Shown here one piece after another: positions 17,506-26,452 of a stretch of DNA of 64,000 nucleotides; position 1 is the first letter of the stretch; each line of letters opens with the position of its first letter. A model generated the notes under the pieces. It made no database searches. It was not told the origin of the DNA and saw only the letters and a list, made by a program, of their open reading frames with translations. Source of the stretch: Haloferax sp. Atlit-12N (GTDB taxonomy: Archaea; Halobacteriota; Halobacteria; Halobacteriales; Haloferacaceae); assembly GCF_003383095.1 (NCBI RefSeq), contig NZ_PSYW01000004.1, positions 1 through 64,000 of the forward strand, given 5' to 3'. Both the position numbers and the translations under genes were made by a program.

Positions 17506-18552
17506 TCAGACGACGGTCGCGAGCGCGTCCATCACGCGGTCGACCTTCTCCACGTCGGCGTTGTAGCCCATGTGGCCGACCCGGAGGATGTCGTCGGCGA
17601 GGTCGGCGAGCCCGGTCGCGAGGACGATGTCGTGTTCGGCTTCGAGTTCCGCTTGGACGCGTTTCGCCTCGCCGGGGAGGTGGAACGCCGTCACCGTCGG
17701 GGCGCTCCGGTCGGCGCCGGGGTAGAGGTCGAGTCCGAGGTCGGCCCCGCGCTCGCGGCAGTGCACGGCGGCCTCCTCGTGGCGCTCGTAGACGGAATCG
17801 AGGCCCGCTTCGAGGAGCATCGACAGCGACTCGTCGAGGGCGGCGACGTTCGCGCCGAGGTGGGTGTACGGGAAGCCCTCACTCGTGTCGCGCCACGGCA
17901 GGAGATTCGTGTAGAGGGAGTCGAGGTCGCGGTCCTCGATGACCTCCCACGCGCGGTCGCTGACGGCGACTGTCGTCAGTCCCGGCGGCGAGCTAAACGC
18001 CTTCTGGGACGCACCGAGGTTGATGTCGATGTGTTCGCTCGGGACGGGCGTCCCGCCGAGCGAGGAGACGGCGTCGACAATAGTCAACACGCCGTGGTCG
18101 TGGAGGAGTTCGAGCACCGGCGCGATGTCGTTGAGCGTGCCCGTCGGCGTCTCGCAGTGGACCATCGTGGCGACCTCGAACTCGCTCTCGTCGAGCGCCG
18201 CTTCGACGCCAGCGAGGTCGAGCGAGTCGGTGTAGTCGGCACCGACGAGCGTCGGGTCGCCGCCGTAGCTCTCGACGAAGTCGGCGAAGCCGTCGCCGTA
18301 GAGGCCGTTCGAGACGCAGAGCACGTCGTCGCCGGGGGCGACCGTGGAGGCGATAGCGGCTTCGAGGCCGAGGATGCCCTCGCCGCCCATGACGACCACG
18401 TCGTCGTCGGTGTCGTAGACGCGCCCGAGTTTCTCGCAGACGCCGTCGTAGGTGTCGAAGAAGGACTGCTCGATGTCGGGGTTCGGCATCGGCTCGCTCA
18501 GTCGGTCGCGGACCCGCGGCGGAACGGCCGTGGGGCCGGGTGTCATCAGCAT
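17506..18552 (-). CDS. Class V aminotransferase (alanine/serine-glyoxylate aminotransferase-like)
   Basis: This is a 348-aa PLP enzyme. It opens MLMTPGPTAVPPRV, the usual start of alanine-glyoxylate and serine-glyoxylate aminotransferases. VMGGEGILGLEAAI near 53 is the cofactor phosphate-binding region, CETPTGTLNDI near 135 and VDAVSSLGGTPV near 159 contact PLP, and the Schiff-base Lys is in GASQKAFSSPPG near 182. Such enzymes transfer an amino group from Ala or Ser to glyoxylate. It is divergent from the HypE-like gene. The exact substrate cannot be told from sequence. Confidence 0.88.
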   Translation of the reverse strand: MLMTPGPTAVPPRVRDRLSEPMPNPDIEQSFFDTYDGVCEKLGRVYDTDDDVVVMGGEGILGLEAAIASTVAPGDDVLCVSNGLYGDGFADFVESYGGDPTLVGADYTDSLDLAGVEAALDESEFEVATMVHCETPTGTLNDIAPVLELLHDHGVLTIVDAVSSLGGTPVPSEHIDINLGASQKAFSSPPGLTTVAVSDRAWEVIEDRDLDSLYTNLLPWRDTSEGFPYTHLGANVAALDESLSMLLEAGLDSVYERHEEAAVHCRERGADLGLDLYPGADRSAPTVTAFHLPGEAKRVQAELEAEHDIVLATGLADLADDILRVGHMGYNADVEKVDRVMDALATVV

Positions 18553-18672
18553 GGGTTCCCGTTACGAACAGAGCGTCTTAGCAGTACGGCATCCGCGGCG
18601 GCCTCGAACACGACCGCCCGCGTCGGCAGCGGACGGGAAGGCACAAAAGCGCCCTCGCCGTCAGCCACGTGT

Positions 18673-19677
18673 ATGGGCAAACTCTCACCTGCGGACCTCG
18701 ACCGCTACGTCTTCTCGCGGACGGGGGCCCCCAACGACGACCTGCTCGTCGGGGCGGGCTACGGCGAGGACGCCGCCGCCGTCGGCACCGACGAGGGAAC
18801 GATGGTCGTCAGCACCGACCCCATCTCGCTCGCCGCCGAACGAATCGGCACCCTCGGCGTCGCCATCGCCAGCAACGACGTGGCCGCCTGCGGGGGCGTC
18901 CCCGAATGGCTCGTGAGTACCGTCCTCCTCCCCGAACCGGACGTGGACCTCCTCGACGACATCACCGCCCAACTCGACGCGGAGGCGAGCAGACTCGGCA
19001 TCAGCATCATCGGCGGCCACACCGAGACAGTCGCCGGCCTCTCGCGCCCGCTCCTCTCGCTTACCTGCATGGGACCGACCGACCGATACGTCCCGACGAG
19101 CGGCGCAGAACCCGGCGACTCGGTGGTTCTCACCAAGGGGGCCGGCATCGAGGGCACCGCCGTCCTCGCCACCGACTTCCGCGCCGACCTCGATGCTGCC
19201 GGCGTCGATTCCGAGACGGTCGACCGCGCCGCGGGCTTCTTCGACGACATCAGCGTCCTGCCCGAGTCCGCGGTGCTCGCGCCCGCCGCAACCGCGATGC
19301 ACGACCCGACCGAGGGCGGCGTCCTCAACGGGCTGGTCGAACTCGCCTGCGCCTCGGGCGTCAGCATCGAGGTCGATACCGACGACGTGCCCGTCCGGCC
19401 CGAGACGCGGACGCTCTGTGACGCGATGGGCGTCGACCCGATGCGGATTCTCGGCTCCGGCGTGCTCCTCGCGGCGGTCCCCGAAGACGAGGCCGACGAC
19501 ACACTCGCCGCGCTCGACGCCGAGGGAATCGAGGCGACGGTCGTCGGAACCGTCGAAGCGGCGGACGACGGCGCGAACGCGGATACGGACTCGGCCGCTC
19601 CGGCCCCGGGCGTCGTCTACGACGGGAGTCACTACGCCGACGGCGTCGAAGACGACATGTACGACCTCTGGGACTGA
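18673..19677 (+). CDS. AIR synthase-related protein (HypE/ThiL-like)
   Basis: A 334-aa protein of the PurM/HypE/SelD ATP-binding superfamily. The N-terminal half has GAGYGEDAAAV (metal-ATP site) and VVSTDPISLAAERIGTLGV. IIGGHTETVAGLSRPLLSLT follows in the middle. The C-terminal half has AATAMHDPTEGGVLNGLVEL, the second family signature. True HypE ends in a conserved Cys that accepts a carbamoyl group; this protein ends in DMYDLWD with no Cys, and no hydrogenase genes are near. It is better called a HypE-like protein of unknown function. The start is ATG 18673; the open frame before it is a shadow of the aminotransferase. Confidence 0.85.
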   Translation: MGKLSPADLDRYVFSRTGAPNDDLLVGAGYGEDAAAVGTDEGTMVVSTDPISLAAERIGTLGVAIASNDVAACGGVPEWLVSTVLLPEPDVDLLDDITAQLDAEASRLGISIIGGHTETVAGLSRPLLSLTCMGPTDRYVPTSGAEPGDSVVLTKGAGIEGTAVLATDFRADLDAAGVDSETVDRAAGFFDDISVLPESAVLAPAATAMHDPTEGGVLNGLVELACASGVSIEVDTDDVPVRPETRTLCDAMGVDPMRILGSGVLLAAVPEDEADDTLAALDAEGIEATVVGTVEAADDGANADTDSAAPAPGVVYDGSHYADGVEDDMYDLWD

Positions 19678-19836
19678 GCCGAACGCGAGTCGCCGACTAC
19701 GCCGCCCCTCGGCGACCCGACCCAACACAACTTTGACTACTGAAGATGCACTTGTAGACATGACTGCCGAACGCCCGTCTCGACTCGCGAGCGACCCGCC
19801 GGAAGCGCCGTCCGCGACGCGGACCGCGGTGACCAG

Positions 19837-21165
19837 ATGAGAGGCGTCGTCGTCGCCGGCACGGCCTCCGGCGTCGGGAAGACGGTCACGACGCTCGCGG
19901 TGTGCCGCGCGCTCGAACGAGAGGGGTACGCGGTCCAACCAGCCAAGGCCGGTCCCGACTTCATCGACCCCTCGCACCACGCGGCAATCGTCGGAAAGCC
20001 GTCGCGGACGCTCGACCCGTGGCTCGAAGGGGAAGACGGCATGCGCCGGACCTACGCCCGCGGCGAGGGCGACATCTGCGTCGTCGAGGGCATGATGGGC
20101 CTCTACGACGGCGACACCTCGACGGCCCGCGTCGCCGCCCTCCTCGACCTCCCCGTGGTCCTCGTCGCGGACGCGAGAGCCGGGATGCAGAGCGTCGCGG
20201 CGACGGCCTACGGCTTCCGGACCTACGCGGACCGGATGGGAATCGACGCCGATGTGGCCGGCGTCATCGCCTCCCGCGCCCACGGCGGCCGCCACGCCGA
20301 GGGCATCCGCGACGCGCTTCCCGAGGAACTGCCGTATCTCGGTCGAATCCCGCCGAGCGACGACCTCGAAATCCCGGAGCGCCACCTCGGCCTCCACCTC
20401 GGCGACGAGGCCCCGCTGTCCGACGAGGCGCTCGACGCCGCGGCCGAGGGTATTCGCGCCGACGCGCTCGCGGAAGTGGCGCGGGAACCGGAGTGGGACA
20501 CCGGGGAGTTCGAAGCGGGCATTCGAGCCGAGTCGTCCCAAACACCGGATTCGGACGGTCCGACGGTCGCCGTCGCCCGCGACGAGGCGTTCTGTTTCGT
20601 CTACCCGTCCACGTTGGAGCGATTGGAATCACTCGGCACAGTCTCGTACTTCTCGCCGGTCGCCGGCGACGACCTCCCCGACTGCGACGGCGTCTACCTC
20701 CCCGGCGGCTACCCCGAGCGGTTCGCCGCGGACCTCGCGTCGTCGCCGACGCTCCCGGCCCTCGCCGACCGGGCCGCCGACGACCTGCCGGTGTTCGGCG
20801 AGTGCGGCGGCCTGATGGCGCTCACCGAGTCGCTGACGACGACCGACGGCGACACCCACGAGATGGCCGGCATCCTCCCCGCCGACGTGACGATGCAAGA
20901 CCGGTATCAGGCGCTCGACCACGTGGAACTCCGCGCGACCGACGGGACGCTGACCGCCGACGCGGGCGAGACGCTCCGCGGCCACGAGTTCCACTACTCG
21001 TCGGCGGACCCGGCGACGGACGCCCGGTTCGCCTTCGACGTGGAGCGCGGTTCCGGCATCGACGGCCGCGAGGGACTCACCGAGTACCGAACCCTCGGCA
21101 CCTACGCGCACGTCCACCCCGAGAGCGGGGCGTTCGACCGCTTCGTCTCGCGGCTGACGGACTGA
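19837..21165 (+). CDS. cbiA: Cobyrinate a,c-diamide synthase
   Basis: This 442-aa enzyme uses glutamine and ATP to amidate cobyrinate side chains a and c in cobalamin synthesis. The N-terminal P-loop domain starts VVVAGTASGVGKTVTTLAV (residues 4-22), followed by AKAGPDFIDPSHH. The C-terminal class I glutamine amidotransferase-like domain shows PGGYPERFA and VFGECGGLMAL, with the nucleophilic Cys near 328, and a catalytic His in GHEFHYS near 384. The start is ATG 19837, overlapping the stop of a 26-codon upstream reading frame. It is followed by cobA. Confidence 0.94.
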   Translation: MRGVVVAGTASGVGKTVTTLAVCRALEREGYAVQPAKAGPDFIDPSHHAAIVGKPSRTLDPWLEGEDGMRRTYARGEGDICVVEGMMGLYDGDTSTARVAALLDLPVVLVADARAGMQSVAATAYGFRTYADRMGIDADVAGVIASRAHGGRHAEGIRDALPEELPYLGRIPPSDDLEIPERHLGLHLGDEAPLSDEALDAAAEGIRADALAEVAREPEWDTGEFEAGIRAESSQTPDSDGPTVAVARDEAFCFVYPSTLERLESLGTVSYFSPVAGDDLPDCDGVYLPGGYPERFAADLASSPTLPALADRAADDLPVFGECGGLMALTESLTTTDGDTHEMAGILPADVTMQDRYQALDHVELRATDGTLTADAGETLRGHEFHYSSADPATDARFAFDVERGSGIDGREGLTEYRTLGTYAHVHPESGAFDRFVSRLTD

Positions 21166-21298
21166 CTGCGACGAGAGCGCGAGGGCGCAAGAGCACGGGC
21201 ACAAGACCACGAGGACGGCGAACCCCTATATACGAAGCCGAGACAAGCACCGACCGACGACCGACCCCGACTTCGACACCGGCTTCGAACTCACTACG

Positions 21299-22018
21299 AT
21301 GACCGACGCACCCGACGGAACCCCCGAGACAGACGACGAGACCAGCCCCGACTCGGTTCGGGCGAACACCCCCGGCCGCGGCGTCCGCCCCGAAGCGGCC
21401 GCCATCGAACCCGCCGCGCCCGACGACTTCGGCCTCGTGCAGGTGTGGTGGGGCGACGGCAAGGGCAAGACCACGGCCGCGATGGGCATGGGCTTCCGCG
21501 CCGCCGGCCACGGCTACCGCGTCCACATGCTCCAGTTCCTGAAGGGCGGCGCGGACTCCGTCGAGGCCGTCCGCGGGGAGTACAACGCCATCGCGGCGAT
21601 GCCCGGCTTCTCCTTCGAGAACCTCGGCCACTACGGCTGGGCCGGCATGGCCGACGGGAGCGACGACGCCGACCACGAGGCGCAGGTCGCCGCCGGTCTC
21701 GACCGCGCCCGCGAACTCATCGACGCCGCGGCCGACGCCGACCTCTCGAATCCCCTCGACCTCGACGGCCCGCCCGAGAACGGCGTCCACTTCCTCATCA
21801 TCGACGAACTCCTCTACGCCGTTGCGATGGGGCTGCTCGACGAGGAAGACGTGCTCGACCTCGTGGAGCGAAAGCCCGAGAACCTCGAACTCGTGTTGAC
21901 CGGGAGCCACGAGGAGCCGACCTACATGTACGACGCCGCGGACCTCGTGACCAACGTCAGAAAGGAGAAACACCCCATCGACGCCGGCCAGCGCGCGAGA
22001 AAAGGGACCGAATACTGA
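21299..22018 (+). CDS. cobA: Corrinoid adenosyltransferase CobA/CobO-type
   Basis: This 239-aa enzyme attaches the adenosyl group to the reduced corrinoid. The P-loop QVWWGDGKGKTTAAMGMGFR lies at about residues 43-62, followed by HMLQFLKGG, both diagnostic of the CobA/CobO/BtuR family. HFLIIDELLYAVAMGLL near 163 is the Walker B-like strand, and ELVLTGSHEEP is conserved near the C-terminus. An acidic extension of about 40 residues precedes the core. It is 133 nt downstream of cbiA. Confidence 0.93.
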   Translation: MTDAPDGTPETDDETSPDSVRANTPGRGVRPEAAAIEPAAPDDFGLVQVWWGDGKGKTTAAMGMGFRAAGHGYRVHMLQFLKGGADSVEAVRGEYNAIAAMPGFSFENLGHYGWAGMADGSDDADHEAQVAAGLDRARELIDAAADADLSNPLDLDGPPENGVHFLIIDELLYAVAMGLLDEEDVLDLVERKPENLELVLTGSHEEPTYMYDAADLVTNVRKEKHPIDAGQRARKGTEY

Positions 22019-22067
22019 ACCGCGTTATTCCGGCTCAACGCCGACTGAGCGCTGAGACAGCGCCGAT

Positions 22068-23159
22068 TCAGAGCCGCCGAGCGATGTCCAGCGCCTCGTC
22101 GGTCGGCACCGGTTCGTCCAGCGACCGGAGCGTCTCGACGAGCGCCGCGACCCGCGCCTCGCCGGGGTCGTCGTCGCCGACGCGCGCCAAGAGCCGTCGG
22201 GCCGCGCCGGTCCCGCTCTGCGGACCGAAGTAGAGCGTCCGCGACCCGCCGAAGACGACCGGGTCGAACGGCTCGAACGTCGCCGGATCGTCCAGCATCG
22301 CCGCCGTGTGGAGCCCGGACTCGTGGGAGAACACGTCCGCGCCGAGCACCGATTTCTCCGCCGGCACCGACTCGCCGAGCGCCGTCAACACGTCGTTCGC
22401 CCGAGGGATGAGCGTCGAGGGGTCGAGCGCGGGGCGGTTCACGGCGCGGCTCGTCTCGGCCGCGACGACGAACTCCTCGACGGGGACGTTGCCGGCGCGC
22501 TCGCCGATACCGCCGACCGACACGTCCACCTTCTGCACGTCGTGGGCGACCGCGGTGAGCGCGTTAGCGGTCGCGACGCCGAGGTCGTCGTGGAAGTGGA
22601 CGCCGAGGCGGGTCGGGTCGGTGTCGAGGTCGTGGAGGAACGACGACACCTCGAACGGCGTCTTCGAGCCCACGGTGTCCGCGATAGTGAGGTACGTCGC
22701 GTCTATCGAGTCGAACAGGTCGTCGAGGAACGCGGGGTCGGTCCGGAAGCCGTCCATCGCGGTGAAGTGGACTTCGAGTCCGGTCTCGGTCGCAGAATCG
22801 ACCGTCTCACCGACGAGCGAGCGCAGTTCGTCCTCGTCTTTGCCGAGCAGTTCGGTCCGCTGTCGCTCACTGGTCGGCGCGAACACGTCGATGACGTCGA
22901 CGCCGGCGTCGACCGCGGCCTCGACGTCTTTCGGAACGGCCCGGGCGATGCCCGTCAGCTTCGTCTCCACGTCGACGGCGTCGCAGACCGCTCCGGTCTG
23001 TTCGCCCGCGATGGGGAAGCCGACCTGCACGTAGTCGACACCGAGGTCGGAAAGCGCGCGCACGGCTGCGACCTTCTGCTCCGTCGTGTATGACGCGCCG
23101 GGTCGCTGTTCGCCCTCGCGGCAGGTCACGTCGAGGAGGACCGGCTCCGAGGCGGCCAT
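22068..23159 (-). CDS. 2-isopropylmalate/citramalate/homocitrate synthase-family protein
   Basis: This 363-aa TIM-barrel Claisen-type enzyme condenses acetyl-CoA with a 2-oxo acid in known family members. The first motif is LLDVTCREGEQRPGASYT (residues 8-25; most relatives have DTTLRDGEQ). The metal His pair is in LGVHFHDDLGVATAN near 193, and GIGERAGNVPVEEFV near 217 is the second family signature. At 363 aa it lacks the C-terminal regulatory domain of LeuA, so it resembles NifV or short LeuA paralogues. It is the last gene of a minus-strand operon and abuts the CoA-transferase gene with no spacer. The substrate is open. Confidence 0.8.
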   Translation of the reverse strand: MAASEPVLLDVTCREGEQRPGASYTTEQKVAAVRALSDLGVDYVQVGFPIAGEQTGAVCDAVDVETKLTGIARAVPKDVEAAVDAGVDVIDVFAPTSERQRTELLGKDEDELRSLVGETVDSATETGLEVHFTAMDGFRTDPAFLDDLFDSIDATYLTIADTVGSKTPFEVSSFLHDLDTDPTRLGVHFHDDLGVATANALTAVAHDVQKVDVSVGGIGERAGNVPVEEFVVAAETSRAVNRPALDPSTLIPRANDVLTALGESVPAEKSVLGADVFSHESGLHTAAMLDDPATFEPFDPVVFGGSRTLYFGPQSGTGAARRLLARVGDDDPGEARVAALVETLRSLDEPVPTDEALDIARRL

Positions 23160-24437
23160 TCAGACCCCTCCCGCGCGCCGGAGCGCGTCGATGTCGGCGT
23201 CGTCGTAGCCGAGCGACGAGAGGATGGCCTCGGTGTGCTCGCCGAGCTTCGGCGGGTCGGTCGATTCGGGGCGGTCGAAGCCGCTGGCGACGACGGGGAA
23301 CCGCGGGACGCTGACCGACCGCGACGTTCCCTCGGCGGTCTCGACCTCGGTGAAGAAGTCGGTCGCCCGCAGGTGCGGGTCCGCCGCGACCTCGTCCATC
23401 GAGTTCACCTTGGCGACGGGGACGCCGACCTCGCGCAGGCCGGCGACGAGGTCGGCCGCGGGGAGCGTCTCACATTCGGCGCGGAGCAGGTCCATGAGTT
23501 CGTCGAGGTTCTCCCGGCGGTCCGGGAGCGTGTCGAACCGGTCGTCCTCGTGGAGGTCGAGACCGAGCGCCTCGCAGAGCGCGGTCCACTGGCGCTCGCC
23601 GGAGGGGCCGATGAACACCCACTCGTCGTCGGCCGTCTCGAACACGTCGTAGGGTGCCCAGTTGGGGTGCGACGCGCCCATCGGCCCCGGCACGTCGTCG
23701 TAGGCCTCGGTGTACGCGAGCCAGTAGCCCATCATCGAGACGGTGGACTCGAACAGCGGCGCGGTCACCTTCGACCCCTCGCCGGTCCGGTCGCGGCGGT
23801 AGAGCGCCCCGAGGACCGCTATCGCGCCGTAGAACGACGCCGCCATGTCGGCGATGCTCGTGCCCGACCGGACCGGGGGCATCCCCTCGTGGCCGGTGAC
23901 GCTCATCAGCCCCGACAGCGCCTCCGCGATGGGGTCGAGCGCGGGGTACGACTCGTAGGGACCGGGGTTGAACCCCTTGATGGAGCAGTAGACGAGGCCC
24001 GGATGCGTCTCTCGCAACTGCTCGTAGCCGATGCCGAGTCGCTCTGCGGTCCCCGGCGCGTAGTTCTCGACGACCACGTCGGTCTCGTCGAGCAGGTCGA
24101 AGAACGCGTCGAGCGCCGCGTCGGACTTGAGGTCGAGCGTGAGGCTCCGCTTGTCCCGGTTGACGTAGTTGAACGAGCTGTTTCCGACCGGCGACGACCC
24201 GCGGATGAGGTCGCCGCCCTTCGGGTGTTCGACTTTGATGACGTCCGCGCCGAGGTCGGCGAGGAGCATCGAGCAGAACGGCCCGGCGATGATGTGGCCG
24301 AGTTCGAGGACGCGCACGCCGTCGAGCGGGAGCCCGGACGACGCCGACGCGGTCGCAGAGCCGGTCGCGTCCGCGGCAGTCTCGGTACTTTCGGCGCTCT
24401 TGGCGCGCTCGGCGCTGTCGGCGCTGTCGCCGCTCAT
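23160..24437 (-). CDS. CaiB/BaiF family III CoA-transferase
   Basis: This 425-aa enzyme moves CoA between carboxylic acids. The N-terminal part has GVRVLELGHIIAGPFCSMLLAD (about 41-62) and VIKVEHPKGGDLIRG, both typical of the family. SGTSIADMAASFYGAIAVLGAL near 195 contains the Asp expected to form the covalent anhydride. The first 40 residues are a low-complexity Ala/Ser/Glu tail. Its stop overlaps the MalK-like gene's end region by 4 nt on the upstream side, and the Claisen enzyme gene follows immediately. This places acyl-CoA formation in the same operon as the ABC importer. Confidence 0.88.
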   Translation of the reverse strand: MSGDSADSAERAKSAESTETAADATGSATASASSGLPLDGVRVLELGHIIAGPFCSMLLADLGADVIKVEHPKGGDLIRGSSPVGNSSFNYVNRDKRSLTLDLKSDAALDAFFDLLDETDVVVENYAPGTAERLGIGYEQLRETHPGLVYCSIKGFNPGPYESYPALDPIAEALSGLMSVTGHEGMPPVRSGTSIADMAASFYGAIAVLGALYRRDRTGEGSKVTAPLFESTVSMMGYWLAYTEAYDDVPGPMGASHPNWAPYDVFETADDEWVFIGPSGERQWTALCEALGLDLHEDDRFDTLPDRRENLDELMDLLRAECETLPAADLVAGLREVGVPVAKVNSMDEVAADPHLRATDFFTEVETAEGTSRSVSVPRFPVVASGFDRPESTDPPKLGEHTEAILSSLGYDDADIDALRRAGGV

Positions 24438-25585
24438 GGAGTGACGCCCCCCGCCCCCGCGGGCGACGACGAGCGCTCGCTGGCGCGTTCAGACCCGAAG
24501 AGTATCGTCTCGCCGTCCTCGCCGAAGACGAACGCGTCGGCGAGGTCGAACGACACGTCGAGTCGGTCGCCCGCGACCGCGTCGTCGACGGCGTCGCTCA
24601 CCACGTCGAAGGGAGTGCCGTCTTCGAGGCGGCCGTGGACCACGGACTCGGTCCCGAGCGTCTCGACGACCTCCACGTCGACCGAGAGCCGACACGCCCC
24701 GTCGGAGCCCACGTCGAGATACTGCGGCCTGATGCCGAGTCTGACGCGATCGCTGGTCGGGGCCTCGACGCCGGCCGGGAGCGAAAGCTCGAACCCGGGG
24801 CCGACGAGCGCGGTCCCGCTATCTCTCGCCTCCACCGCGCAGTCGACGACGTTGGTCGAGGGCATGCCGATGAACTGCGCGACGTACTCCGAGTTCGGGT
24901 AGTCGAACAGCTGTTTCGGCGGGTCGACCTGCGCGAGTTCGCCGTCGCGCAGGAGGACCACCTGGTCGCTCATCGTCATCGCCTCGGTCTGGTCGTGGGT
25001 GACGTAGACGACGGTCGTGTCGAGTTCTTGGTGGAGTCGCTGAATCTCGACGCGGAGGTCAGACTTGAGCTTCGCGTCGAGGTCGGACATCGGCTCGTCC
25101 AGAAGCAGCACGTCGGGGTCCTGCACGAACGCGCCGCCGAGGGCGACGCGCTGTTGTTGCCCGCCGGAGAGCTCGGCGGGCATCTTCTCCAACTGCGCCT
25201 CGATTTGGAGGACTTCGGCGGCCTCGTCGATGCGCTCGTCGCGTTCTGCCTTCGGGACGCCGTGAATCTTCAGGCCGTAGCCGATGTTCTCGCGGACGGA
25301 CATGTGCGGGTAGAGCGCGATGGACTGGAACACCATCGAGACGTTGCGCTCCTGCGGCGGGAGGTCGGTCACGTCCTCGTCACCGAACGAGACGGTGCCC
25401 GAGGTGGGCGTCTCCAGCCCGGCCAACATGCGTAGTGTCGTCGTCTTCCCGCAGCCCGAGGGGCCGACGAAGGTCGTAAACGAGCCTTCGGGGATGTCGA
25501 GGCTAAGGTCGTCGACGGCGACGTGCGTGTTTCCGAGGGTGCGAAACTCCTTTCTGACGGTGTCGAGGTGGATGCTGGTTGCCAT
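24434..25585 (-). CDS. CUT1-type ABC importer ATPase (MalK/UgpC-like)
   Basis: This 383-aa ATPase starts MATSIHLDTVRKEF. It has Walker A GPSGCGKTTTLRM, signature [12 protein letters not shown], Walker B DVLLLDEPMSDLDAKL and switch His in YVTHDQTEAM. The C-terminal 130 residues form the OB/TOBE regulatory region seen in MalK, UgpC and MsmK, including VRLGIRPQYLDV. These ATPases energise uptake of sugars, glycerol-3-phosphate or similar solutes. I chose the ATG at 25585 because it overlaps the permease stop by 1 nt; the open frame upstream is a shadow. Confidence 0.92.
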   Translation of the reverse strand: MATSIHLDTVRKEFRTLGNTHVAVDDLSLDIPEGSFTTFVGPSGCGKTTTLRMLAGLETPTSGTVSFGDEDVTDLPPQERNVSMVFQSIALYPHMSVRENIGYGLKIHGVPKAERDERIDEAAEVLQIEAQLEKMPAELSGGQQQRVALGGAFVQDPDVLLLDEPMSDLDAKLKSDLRVEIQRLHQELDTTVVYVTHDQTEAMTMSDQVVLLRDGELAQVDPPKQLFDYPNSEYVAQFIGMPSTNVVDCAVEARDSGTALVGPGFELSLPAGVEAPTSDRVRLGIRPQYLDVGSDGACRLSVDVEVVETLGTESVVHGRLEDGTPFDVVSDAVDDAVAGDRLDVSFDLADAFVFGEDGETILFGSERASERSSSPAGAGGVTP

Positions 25586-26451
25586 TATTCGAGGCCTCCA
25601 ACGCTGAAGCCCTGGAGGAGGTATCGTTGCAGGAACAGTGCGATGAGGAACGGCGGAATCGAGATGAGAAGCGAGACGGCCATCGTCTCGCCCCAGCCGA
25701 TGCTGACGCGGTCCAAGAACAGCGACGCGCCGACGGTGATGGTGTACATCTCGTCGCGGCTCATCACGACGCGTGCCATGGTGAAGTCGTTCCACGCGAC
25801 GGCGAACGCGAAGATGGCCGCGGAGATGTAGCCGGGTCGGGCGACCGGTAGGACCACGTCTCTGACGGTGCGCCAGCGACTCGCGCCGCGGACCCACGCG
25901 GACTCTTCGAGCGCGATGGGGACGGTCTGGAAGTACTGCCACATCAGCCAGATGCAGAACGGCGCGGAGATGGCCGTCAGCGCGAGGGTGAGCGCGAAGT
26001 GGCTGTTCAGCAGGCCGAGCGTCGAGAAGACGACGTACAGCGGGATGGCGAGGACGATGGGGCTGAACATGTACGAGAACAGCACCGCCCGCGCCGCCAG
26101 CGACTTCCCGGTGAAGTCGAAGCGCGTCAGGCCGTAGCCCGCCGCGACCGCGATAGTCGTCGAGAGGACGGTCGACCCGAGGGTGACGACGAGGCTGTTG
26201 ACGAAGTACCGGACCGTGTCGGTCGACCCGAGAAGCACGAGGAAGTTCCGGAGCGACGGCTCGGTGGGAAGCAGGTTCACCCGCCCGCCGGCGAACGTCG
26301 TCGCCGGTGACTGGATGGCGATGACCACCATCACGTACACCGGGATGATGGTGAACACCGAGATGAGAAGCGCCGTCAGGTAGACGGCGATTCGCTGGAG
26401 GCGTTTCTGGGTGTCGTGGGAGACGAGGCCGCGACCGGAAGATGTCGCCAT
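25585..26451 (-). CDS. CUT1-type ABC permease (MalG/UgpE-like)
   Basis: This 288-aa membrane protein has six predicted helices. The EAA coupling loop that docks on the ATPase reads ALEESAWVRGASRWRTVRDV (about 181-200). The first helix is around residues 20-40 (YLTALLISVFTIIPVYVMVV). It pairs with the permease encoded at 26453 to form the channel. Its stop overlaps the ATPase start by 1 nt. Confidence 0.92.
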   Translation of the reverse strand: MATSSGRGLVSHDTQKRLQRIAVYLTALLISVFTIIPVYVMVVIAIQSPATTFAGGRVNLLPTEPSLRNFLVLLGSTDTVRYFVNSLVVTLGSTVLSTTIAVAAGYGLTRFDFTGKSLAARAVLFSYMFSPIVLAIPLYVVFSTLGLLNSHFALTLALTAISAPFCIWLMWQYFQTVPIALEESAWVRGASRWRTVRDVVLPVARPGYISAAIFAFAVAWNDFTMARVVMSRDEMYTITVGASLFLDRVSIGWGETMAVSLLISIPPFLIALFLQRYLLQGFSVGGLE

Positions 26452-26452
26452 C

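Noticed and set aside
17014-18672. Open frame of 550 codons before the HypE-like protein
   Set aside because: It is antisense to the membrane protein and aminotransferase genes and is a GC-frame shadow; the real start is ATG 18673.
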